From the NCBI RefSeq assembly GCF_048771995.1, contig NC_133026.1, positions 151,241,001-151,305,000 on the forward strand: a stretch of 64,000 nucleotides of DNA, given 5' to 3'. The position numbers and the translations under genes were made by a program. This stretch comes from Taeniopygia guttata (taxonomy: Eukaryota; Chordata; Aves; Passeriformes; Estrildidae). Below the pieces are notes generated by a model, which was not told the origin of the DNA, searched no databases, and was given only the letters and a program-made list of their open reading frames with translations. Shown here one piece after another: positions 1 to 12,000 of this stretch. Each line of letters opens with the position of its first letter. Positions within the stretch are counted from its first letter, which is position 1.

Positions 1-23
1 GGAGATTTTGGGAATTTTGGGAC

Positions 24-89
24 TGGCGGGGGGGGCAGAGAGCTCATCCGCGTCATCGTCTCCATCAGCTCCCGCAGGTCCGGCTGGAT
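24..89 (-). CDS. VPS28: VPS28 coding exon 8 (donor uncertain)
   Basis: After acceptor TTCCCAG (90-96) the minus strand reads [20 protein letters not shown], matching the family up to about LPP. A run of eight C (on the minus strand) follows, and the family's next residues (DFEG) are not seen. The only nearby GT is at 23-22 and is a poor donor (GTCCCA). The true end may be altered by a homopolymer error, a real change in boundary, or an unusual splice site. The low-coordinate edge given here is therefore tentative. Confidence 0.75.
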
Positions 90-3000
90 CTGGGAATTTC
101 CGAATTTCGGGAATTTTGGGAATTTTTGGGGCATTTTGGGGCAATTTTACGAGATTTTTGGGGAATTTTGGAGGGGTTTCGGGGGATTTTAAGTGGTTTT
201 AAGGCAGAATTTTGGGGATTTTTAGGGATTTTTTAAAGAATTTTGAGAATTTTTGGGGAAATTTGGAGAGAATTTTGGGGATTTTTTGGGAATTTTGGGA
301 AAGTCTTTGGGATATGGGGAATTTTTAGGGAATTGTCGAGGATTTTTTGGGAATTTTGGGATTTTTGGGAAAATTTGGGAATTTTTGGGGGGAATTTTGG
401 GGGGTTTAAGGGGTTTAAAGGCAAATTTTGTGGAATTTTTAGTGATTTTTTTAAATTGTGGAGGATTTTTTTGGATTTTGGAGGAGTTTAGGGGGAGTTT
501 TGGGATTTTGAGGGATTTTTTTGGAATTTTGAGAAATTTGGGGGGAATTTTTGAGGCATTTCGGGGATTATTTTTGGGAATTTTTTTGAATTTTTGGGAC
601 CAGAATTGGGGAATTTTTTGGGAATTTTGGGGGATTTTTGGGAATGGAAATGGGGGATTTTTGGGACCAGATTTTGGGGATTTTTTGGGAATTTTGGGGG
701 CTGGAACAGGGGCATTTTGGAACAAGAATTGGTGGTTTTTTTGGGAATTTTTGGGAATAGAATTGGACAATTTTTTGTGAGTTTTGGGGGATTTTTGGGA
801 ATGGAAACGGGGAATTTTTGGGAATTTTTGGGACCAGAATTTTGGGGATTTTTTGGGAATTTTTGGGGCTGGAACTGGGGCATTTTGGAACAAGAATTGG
901 TGATTTTTTTGGGGAATTTTTGGGACCAGAATTGGGGAATTTTTTTTGCATTTTTGGGAATGGAAAAGGGGGATTTTTGGGAATTTTTGGGACCAGATTT
1001 TGGGGATTTTGGGGAATTTTTGAGACCGGATTTTGGGGATTTTTTGGTAATTTTGGGGGATTTTTGGGAATGGAAATGGGGGATTTTTGGGACCGGATTT
1101 TGGGAATTTTTGGGAACTTTTGGGACCGGATTTTGAGGATTTTTTGGGGAATTTTGAGGGATATTTGGGACCAGATTTTGGGGAATTTTTGGGACCAGAT
1201 TTTGGGGATTTTGGGGAATTTTTGGGACCAGATTTTGGATATTTTTGGGGGAATTTTTGGGGATTTTGGCCATTCCCACCTCGTCCATGGCGCGGATCTC
1301 CAGGCGCAGTTTGTCCATCACGGTGATGAAAAGCTGCCAAAATTCCAACGGAAATTCGGGATCAGCCCCGGCCCAAACCCCCCAGAAATCCCCCCAAAAA
1401 TTCCGTCAAAAATAACAAAATCCCCCCAAAAAAATCCCCCAAAAAATCCCCCCAAAATCCCTTTAAAAAAATTACTCCCAAAAAAAATCCCCCCAAAATC
1501 CCCCCAAAAATCCCTTAAAAATAACAAAATCCCCCCCAAAAATCCCTTTAAAAATAACAAAATCCCCCCAAAAAAATCCTCCAAAAAATTCCCCCAAATT
1601 CCTTCAAAAATAACAAAAACCCCCAAAAATATCCCCCCAAAAAATTCCCCCAAAATTAACAAAATCCCCCCAAAAAATCCCCCAAAAAATCCCCCAAAAA
1701 TTAACAAAATCCCCCCAAAAAATCCCCCCAAAATTAAGAAAAACCCCCCAAAAAAATCCCCAAAAATATCCCCCAAAATCCCTTTAAAAAAATTACTCCC
1801 AAAAAAATCCCCCCAAAATCCCGAAAAAAATAACAAAATCCCCCCAATAATCCTTTAAAAAATAACAAAATCCCCCCCAAAAAAATCCTCCAAAAAATTC
1901 CCCCAAATTCCTTCAAAAATTAAAAAAAAACCAAAAAAAATCCCCCCAAAAATTCCAAAATTAACAAAATCCCCCCAAAAAATTCCCAGAAAAATCCCCC
2001 AAAAATTAACAAAATCCCCCAAAAAATCCCCCCAAAATTAACAAAATCCCCCCCAAAAAAATCCCCCAAAAATTCCCCCAAAATCCCTTTAAAAAAAATT
2101 ACTCCCAAAAAATTCCCCCAAAATCCTGAAAAAAAAAATAAAATCCCCCCATTAAAATCCCTTCAAAAATAACAAAATCCCCCCAAAAATCCCCCCAAAA
2201 TATCCCCCAAAAATTCCTTCAAAAATAACAAAACCCCCAAAAAATCCCCCCAAAAAATTCCCCCAAAATTAACAAAATCCCCCCAAAAAATCCCCCAAAA
2301 TTAACAAAATCCCCCCAAAAAAATCCCCCCAAAATCCCCCCAAAAATAACAAAATCCCCTCCAAAAAAATCCCCCAAAAAATCCCTTAAAAATTAATGAA
2401 ATACTCCAAAAAAATCAAAAAAACATTAAAAAAGCCCCTTAAAAATTACAATACCCAAAAAAAAATCCCCAAAAAATCCCTTAAAAAATAACAAAATACC
2501 CCCAAAAAATTCCCCAAAAAATCCCCAAAAAGCCCTTAAAAAATAACAAAATACCCCCAAAAATCCCCCAAAAAAATCCCCAAAAAATCTCATAAAAATA
2601 AGAAAATACCCCCCAAAAGATCCCCCCCAAATCCCTCAAAAAATAACAAAATACCCAAAAAAAATCCCTTAAAAAATGACCAAAAAAACCACAAAAAATA
2701 CTTTAAAAAACAAAATGGCCCCAAAAATCACAAAAATTTCTCATAAAAATACCCCCAAAAAATCACAAAAAAAGTTTAAAAATCACCCAAAAACCCCATA
2801 AAAACATCCAAAAATCCCAAAAAAAATCTAAAAAAATCATTTAAAAAATCAAAAAAAATCACATAAAAATACCCAAAAAATAACAAAACAATCCAAAAAA
2901 TGACCAAAAAATTCCCATAAAAATACCACAAAAATACCCCAAAAAAATCACAAAAAAATCCTAAAAAATTCCCATAACAATATCCAAAAGAAAAAGATCC

Positions 3001-6000
3001 CAAAATTCCAAAAAAAATCATTAAAAAATTTTTAAAATAATCACAAAAATTTTAAAAATAATCACAAAAAATTAGGGAAATAGAAATCTCTTAAAAAATA
3101 GTGAAAAAATTTTAAATATTCACAAAAAAAATTACACGCAAAAAAATCCCCTCAAAATCACAAAACAATCACCAAAAAGTCACAAAACATTCACATAAAA
3201 ATACCCCAAAAATTCCAAAATTCAAAAAAAAATTCCCCAAAAATATCCCCAAAAAATCCCATTAAAAGCCCAAAAAAACCCTCAAAAATCAAAAAAAAAA
3301 TCCAAAAAATATCACAAAATAATCGCTAAAAACGCAAAAAAATCGCCAAAAAAACCCCAAATTTTTTTAAACCCTTCACAAAAAAATATTTTTTAAATGC
3401 AAAAAAAATCAACAAAAAATCACAAAAAATACAAATAAAAAATAAAAAAATCCAAAAAAAAACCCTAAAAAATCCATTTAAAAATCCCAAAAAATAGGAA
3501 TAAATTTCCCCAATCGCCCACGCATTCCCAAATTCCCGAAATTCCCAGAAAATTCCCGGAATTCCCGGAAAAAACGGGAATTTTGGGCTCACGGAGACGA
3601 TGTCGGCGATGCAGCGGTTGAGGTTCCCTTTGTCGTCCTTGATGGTGATTGGTCGATCCTCGCGGATCCGCTCCATGGCCAGGGGGCAATCCAGCTGGAA
3701 ATTCCCAAAATTCCCAAATTTCCCAAAATTCCCAAATTTCCGAGCCAAAATTCCCAAAAATTCCTGAAAAAATCCACCAAAAAAGCCCAAAATTCCCAAT
3801 TTTAGCCCCAATTCCATCAATGATTGAGGGCCAATCCAGCTAAAAATTCAAAAAAAATCCCAAATATCCCAAAATTCCCAAAATTCCCAAAATTCCCAAA
3901 TTTCCCCATCCACTCCCCAATTTCCGAGCCAAAATTCCCAAAAATTCCTGAAAAAATCCACCAAAAAAAGCCCAAAATTCCCAATTTTAGCCCCAATTCC
4001 ATCCATGGCCAGGGGCCAATCCAGCTGAAAATTCCCAAAAATTCCCAAATTTCCCAAAATTCCCAAATTTCCATATCCATTCCCAAATTTCCAAGCCAAA
4101 ATTCCCAAAAATTCCTGAAAAAATCCCAGAAAAATCCCCAAAATTCCCAACCCCAAAATTCCCAGAAATTCCTGCAAAAATCTCCCAGAAAAAGCCCAAA
4201 AATTCCCAATTTTACTCCCAAATTCCCAAAATTCCCAAATTTCCCAAAATTCCCAAATTTCCCCATCCATTCCCAAATTTCCGAGACAAAATTCCCAAAA
4301 ATTCCTGCAAAAATCCCCCCCAAAAAAGCCCAAAATTCCCAATTTTAGCCCCAATTCCATCCATGGCCAGGGGCCAATCCAGCTGAAAATTCCCAAAAAT
4401 TCCCAAATTTCCCAAAATTCCCAAATTTCCCCATCCACTCCCAAATTTCCGAGCCAAAATTCCCAAAAATTCCTGAAAAAATCCACCAAAAAAAGCCCAA
4501 AAAAAGCCCAAAATTCCCAATTTTAGCCCCAATTCCATCAATGACTGGGGGTCAATCCAGCTGAAAATTCCCAAAAATTCCCAAATTCCCAAAAATTCCC
4601 AAATTTCCCAAAATTCCCAAATTTCTGAGCCAAAACTCCCAAAAATTCCTGAAAAAAACCACCCAAAAATAGCCCAAAATTCCCAATTTTAGCCCCAATT
4701 CCATCCATGGCCGGGGGCCAATCCAGCTGAAAATTCCCAAAAATTCCCAAAATTCCCAAATTTCCCAAAATTTCAGAGCCAAAATTCCCAAAAAATCCTG
4801 AAAAAATCCACCAAAAAAAGCCCAAAATTCCCAATTTTAGCTCAAATTCCATCCAATCCAGCTGGGAATTCCCAAAAATTCCCAAATTTCCCAAAATTCC
4901 CAAATTTCCCAAAATTCCCAAATTTCCCCATCCACTCCCAAATTTCCAAACCAAAATTCCCAAAAATTCCTGAAAAAATCCACCAAAAAAAGCCCCAAAA
5001 TTCCCAATTTTAGCCCCAATTCCATCCATGGCCAGGGGCCAATCCAGCTGGAAATTCCCAAAAATTCCCAAATTTCCCAAAATTCCCAAATTTCCCTCCA
5101 TTCCCAAATTTCCAAGCCGAAATTCCCAAAAATTCCTGAAAAAATCCCACAAAATCCCCAAAATTCCCAACCACAAAATTCCAAATTTCAGTCCCAAAAT
5201 TCCCAGAAATTCCTTCAAAAATCTCCCAGAAAAACCCCAAAAATTCCCAATTTTACTCCCAAATTCCCAAAATTCCCAAATTTCCCAAAATTCCCAAATT
5301 TCCGAGCCAAAATTCCCAAAAATTCCCGAAAAAATCCACAAAAAAAAGCCCAAAATTCCCAATTTTAGCCCCAATTCCATCCATGATTGGGGGCCAATCC
5401 AGCTGAAAATTCCCAAAAATTCCCAAATTTCCCAAAATTCCCAAATTTCCCCATCCACTCCCAAATTTCTGAGCCAAAATTCCCAAAAATTCCTGAAAAA
5501 ATCCCACAAAATTCCCCAAAATTCCCAACCCCAAAATTCCAAATTTCAGTCCCAAAATTCCCAGAAATTCCTGCAAAAATCTCCCAGAAAAAGCCCAAAA
5601 ATTCCCAATTTTACACCCAAATTCCCAAAATTCCCAAATTTCCCCATCCATTCCCAAATTCCCGAGCCGAAATTCCCAAAAATTCCTGAAAAAATCCACC
5701 AAAAAAAGCCCAAAATTCCCAATTTTAGCCCCAATTCCATCCATGATTGGGGGCCAATCCAGCTGAAAATTCCCAAAAATTCCCAAATTTCCCAAAATTC
5801 CCAAATTTCCCCATCCACTCCCAAATTTCTGAGCCAAAATTCCCAAAAATTCCTGAAAAAATCCCACAAAATTCCCCAAAATTCCCAACCCCAAAATTCC
5901 AAATTTCAGTCCCAAAATTCCCAGAAATTCCTGCAAAAATCTCCCAGAAAAAGCCCAAAAATTCCCAATTTTACACCCAAATTCCCAAAATTCCCAAATT

Positions 6001-9000
6001 TCCCCATCCATTCCCAAATTCCCGAGCCGAAATTCCCAAAAATTCCTGAAAAAATCCACCAAAAAAAGCCCAAAATTCCCAATTTTAGGCCCAATTCCAT
6101 CCATGGCCAGGGGCCAATCCAGCTGAAAATTCCCAAAAATTCCCAAATTTCCCAAAATTCCCAAATTTCCCCATCCATTCCCAAATTTCCGAGCCAAAAT
6201 TCCCAAAAATTCCCGAAAAAATCCACCAAAAAAAGCCCAAAAAAAGCCCAAAATTCCCAATTTTAGCCCCAATTCCATCAATGACTGGGGGTCAATCCAG
6301 CTGAAAATTCCCAAAAATTCCCAAATTCCCAAAAATTCCCAAATTTCCCAAAATTCCCAAATTTCTGAGCCAAAACTCCCAAAAATTCCTGAAAAAAACC
6401 ACCCAAAAATAGCCCAAAATTCCCAATTTTAGCCCCAATTCCATCCATGGCCAGGGGCCAATCCAGCTGAAAATTCCCAAAAATTCCCAAATTTCCCAAA
6501 ATTCCCAAAATTTCAGAGCCAAAATTCCCAAAAAATCCTGAAAAAATCCACCAAAAAAAGCCCAAAATTCCCAATTTTAGCTCAAATTCCATCCAATCCA
6601 GCTGGGAATTCCCAAAAATTCCCAAATTTCCCAAAATTCCCAAATTTCCCAAAATTCCCAAATTTCCCCATCCACTCCCAAATTTCCAAACCAAAATTCC
6701 CAAAAATTCCTGAAAAAATCCACCAAAAAAAGCCCCAAAATTCCCAATTTTAGCCCCAATTCCATCCATGGCCAGGGGCCAATCCAGCTGGAAATTCCCA
6801 AAAATTCCCAAATTTCCCAAAATTCCCAAATTTCCCCATCCATTCCCAAATTTCCGAGCCAAAATTCCCAAAAATTCCTGCAAAATCCCACCCAAAAAAC
6901 CCAAAATTCCCAAATTTTTGCCAAGTTCATTCCATTGTCAGGAATGAACCAGCTGAAAATTCCCAAAAATTCCCAAATTTTCCCAAAATTCCCAAATTTC
7001 CCCATCCACTCCCCAATTTCCGAGTCAAAATTCCCAAAAATTCCTGAAAAAATCCCAGAAAAATCCCCAAAATTTCCAACCCCAAAATTCCAAATTTCAG
7101 TCCCAAAATTCCCAGAAATTTCTGCAAAAATCTCCCAGAAAAACCCCAAAAATTCCCAATTTTACTCCCAAATTCCCAAAATTCCCAAAATTCCCAAATT
7201 TCCCCATCCACTCCCAAATTTCCGAGCCAAAATTCCCAAAAAATTCCTGAAAAAATCCACCAAAAAAAGCCCAAAATTCCCAATTTTAGCCCCAATTCCA
7301 TCCATGGCCAGGGGGCAATCCAGCTGAAAATTCCCAAAAATTCCCAAAATTCCCAAAATTCCCAAATTTCCCCATCCATTCCCAAATTTCTGAGCCGAAA
7401 TTCCCAAAAATTCCAGAAAAAATCCCACAAAATTCCCCAAAATTCCCAACCCCAAAATTCCAAATTTCAGTCCCAAAATTCCCAGAAATTTCTGCAAAAA
7501 TCTCCCAGAAAAAAACCAAAAATTCCCAATTTTACTCCCAAATTCCCAAAATTCCCAAATTTCCCAATCCACTCCCAAATTTCCAAGCCAAAATTCCCAA
7601 AAATTCCTGAAAAAATCCACCAAAAAAAGCCCAAAATTCCCAATTTTAGCCCCAATTCCATCCATGGCCAGGGGCCAATCCAGCTGAAAATTCCCAAAAA
7701 TTCCCAAAATTCCCAAATTTCCCAATCCACTCCCAAATTTCCGAGCCAAAATTCCCAAAAAATCCTGAAAAAATCCGAAAAAAAAAGCCCCAAAATTCCC
7801 AATTTTAGCCCCAATTCCATCCATGATTGAGGGCCAATCCAGCTAAAAATTTAAAAAAAAATCCCAAATTTCCCAAAATTCCCAAATTTCCCCATCCACT
7901 CCCAAATTTCCGAGCCAAAATTCCCAAAAATTCCTGAAAAAATCCCAAAAAAAATCCCCAAAATTCCCAACCCCAAAATTCCAAATTTCAGTCCCAAAAT
8001 TCCCAGAAATTCCTGCAAAAATCTCCCAGAAAAAACCCAAAAATTCCCAATTTTACTCCCAAATTCCCAAAATTCCCAAATTTCCCCATCCACTCCCAAA
8101 TTTCCGAGCCAAAATTCCCAAAAATTCCTGAAAAAATCCACCAAAAAAAAGCCCAAAATTCCCAATTTTAGCCCCAATTCCATCCATGGCCAGGGGCCAA
8201 TCCAGCTGAAAATTCCCAAAAATTCCCAAATTCCCAAAAATTCCCAAATTTCCCAAAATTCCCGAGCCAAAATTCCCAGAAATTCCCAAAAATTCCTGAT
8301 AAAATACGAAAAAAAAAGCCCCAAAAATCCAAATTTTAGCCCCAATTCCATCCATGGCCAGGGGCCAATCCAGCTAAAAATTCCCAAAAATTCCCAAATT
8401 TCCCAAAATTCCCAAATTTCCCCATCCACTCCCAAATTTCTGAGCCAAAATTCCCAAAAATTCCTGAAAAAATCCACCAAAAAAAGCCCAAAATTCCCAA
8501 TTTTAGCCCCAATTCCATCCATGGCCAGGGGCCAATCCAGCTGAAAATTCCCAAAAATTCCCAAATTCCCAAAATTCCCAAATTTCCCCATCCACTCCCA
8601 AATTTCTGAGACAAAATTCCCAAAAATTCCTGAAAAAATCCCACAAAAATCCCCAAAATTCCCAACCCCAAAATTCCAAATTTCAGTCCCAAAATTCCCA
8701 GAAATTCCTGCAAAAATCTCCCAGAAAAACCCCAAAAATTCCCAATTTTACTCCCAAATTCCCAAAATTCCCAAAATTCCCAAATTTCCCCATCCATTCC
8801 CAAATTTCTGAGCCAAATATCCCAAAAATTCCTGAAAAAATCCGTAAAAAAAAGCCCCAAATTCCCATTTTTAGCCCCAATTCCATCAATGATTGAGGGC
8901 CAATCCAGCTAAAAATTCAAAAAAAATCCCAAATATCCCAAAATTCCCAAAATTCCCAAAATTCCCAGATTTCCATATCCATTCCCAAATTTCTGAGCCA

Positions 9001-12000
9001 AAATTCCTGAAAAATTCCGGGAAAATCCACCAAAAAAACCCAAAAAAAGCCCAAAATTCCCAATTTTAGCCCCAATTCCATCAATGATTGAGGGCCAATC
9101 CAGCTCAAAATTCCCGAAAATTCCCAAATTTCCCAAATTTCCCAAATTTCTGAGCCAAAATTCCCAAAAATTCCTGAAAAAATCCCCCAAAAAAAGCCCA
9201 AAATTCCCAACCCCAAAATTCCAAATTTCAGTCCCAAAATTCCCAGAAATTCCTGCAAAAATCTCCCAGAAAAAACCCAAAATTTCCCAATTTTACTCCC
9301 AAATTCCCAAATTTCCCAAATTCCCAAAATTCCCAAATTTCCCCATCCACTCCCAAATTTCTGAGCCAAAATTCCCAAAAATTCCGGAAAAAATCCACCA
9401 AAAAAACCCAAAAAAAGCCAAAATTCCCAATTTTATCCCCAATTCCGTCCATGGCCAGGGGCCAATCCAGCTGAAAATTCCCAAAAATTCCCAAAATTCC
9501 CAAAATTCCCAAATTTCCCAAAATTCCCAAATTTCCCCATCCACTCCCAAATTTCCGAGCCAAAATTCCCAAAAATTCCTGCAAAAATCCCAGAAAAATC
9601 CCCAAAATTCCCCAAAATTCCAAATTTCAGTCCCAAAATTCCCAGAAATTCCTGCAAAAATCTCCCAGAAAAACACCAAAAATTCCCAATTTTACTCCCA
9701 AATTCCCAAAATTCCCAAATTTCCCCATCCATTCCCAAATTTCCATATCCATTCCCAAATTTCCGAGCCGAAATTCCCAAAAATTCCTGAAAAAATCAAC
9801 CAAAAAAAGCCCAAAATTCCCAATTTTAGCCCCAATTCCATCCATGACTGGGGGGTAATCCAGCTAAAAATTCCCAAAAATTCCCAAATTTCCCAAAATT
9901 CCCAAATTTCCCCATCCATTCCCAAATTTCCGAGCCAAAATTCCCAAAAATTCCTGCAAAAATCCACCAAAAAAAGCCCAAAAAAAGCCCAAAATTCCCA
10001 ATTTTAGCCCCAGCTCATTCCATGGTCAGGGGCCAATCCGGCTGAAAATTCCCAAAAATTCCCAAATTTCCCAAAATTCCCAAATTTCCGAGCCAAAATT
10101 CCCCCAAAATTCCGGAAAAAATCCAACTAAAATAGCCCAAAATTCCCAATTTTAGCCCCAATTCCATCCATGATTGGGGGCCAATTCAGCTGAAAATTCC
10201 CCAAAATTCCCAAATTTCCCAAAATTCCCAAATTTCCGCACCCATTCCCAAATTTCTGAGCCAAAATTCCCAAAAATTCCTGAAAAAATCCACCAAAAAA
10301 ACTCCAAAAAAAGCCCAAAATTCCCAATTTTAGCCCCAATTCCATCCATGGCCAGGGGCCAATCCAGCTGAAAATTCCCAAAAATTCCCAAAATTCCCAA
10401 AATTCCCAAATTTCCCCATCCACTCCCAAAATTTCCGAGCCAAAATTCCCAAAAATTCCTGAAAAAATCCACCAAAAAAAGCCCAAAATTCCCAATTTTA
10501 GCCCCAATTCCATCCATGGCCAGGGGCCAATCCAGCTGAAAATTCCCAAAAATTCCCAAATTTCCCAAAATTCCCAAATTCCCGAGCCAAAATTCCCAAA
10601 AATTCCTGAAAAAATCCCATAAAAATCCCCAAAATTCCCAACCCCAAAATTCCAAATTTCAGTCCCAAAATTCCCAAAAATTCCTGCAAAAATTCCCACA
10701 AAACCCAAAAAAAATCCCAAATTTTTGCCCAAAATCCCAAATATTTCGCTCAAAATTCCACAAAATTTCCGTTCCTGGAATCCCAAACTCCCAAAATTCC
10801 CAAATTCCCAAATTTTATTCCCAAATATTTTCTTCCATTTCTCGATTTCAGTCAAGAATTCCAAGAAAAATCCTGAAAAAATCCCCAAAATTCCCCCCAA
10901 AAATCCCAAATTTTCACCCCAAATCCCCAAAATTCCCAATCCCACAATCCCAAATTCCCAAATTCTGGCCCAAAAATTCCCCCAAAAATCCCAAATTTTC
11001 ACCCCAAATCCCCAAAATTCCCAATCCCACAATCCCAAATTCCCAAATCACAGCCCAAAAATTCCCAAAATTCCCCAAATTTATTCCCAAATTTTTCTCT
11101 TCTGCTGCTGCATTTCAGTCGAAATTCAGCGCAAAAAACTCAAAAAAACTCCAAAAAAACCCAAATTTTCTCTGAATTTCGCCCAAATTTCACCCAAATT
11201 TTGCCCAAAATCCCTCAAATTTCACCCAAAATTCCACAATTGAATTCCCAAATTTTTCCCTTTTGTGTCTCAATTTTAGTTAAAAATTAACGCAAAAAAC
11301 TCCAAAAAATCCCGCAAAAAATCCAAATTTTGCACAAATTTCGCCCAAATTTCACCCAAATTTTGCCCAAAATCCCTGAAATTTCACCCAAAATTCCCAA
11401 ATTTAATTCCCAAACTTTTCTTCTCAACTTCCCAATTTTAGTCAAAAATCAACACAAAAAACTCCAAAAAATCCCTCCAGAAATCCAAATTTCGCCCAAA
11501 TTTCATCCAAATTTCGCCCCAAACCCCTCAAATTTCACCCAAAAATTCCCAAAATTCCCCAAATTTTATTCCCAAATTTTTCTCTTCCGTGTCTCAATTT
11601 TAGCCAAAAATTAACGCAAAAAACTCCAAAAAAACCCCGCAAAAAATTCAAATTTCACCCAAATTTCGCCCAAATTTCGTCCAAATTTCAACAAAAACCC
11701 CTCAAATTTTTCCCTAAAATTCCCAAAATTCCCAAAATTCCCAAAACTCACCCGGAATTTCCGGCAGAAGTCGTCGATGGTGCCGATCTCCCCGCCCTGC
11801 ACCTGCTTCCCGCCAACTCCAAAAATCCCCAAAATTCCCCCAAAAATCCACAAATTTTCACCCCAAATCCCCAAAATTCCCAATCCCATAATCCCAAATT
11901 CCCAAATTTTGGACCAAAAATTCCCAAAATTCTCCAAATTTATTCCCAAATTTTTTTCTTCTGCTGCTGCATTTCAGTCAAAAATCAGTGAGAAAAACTC

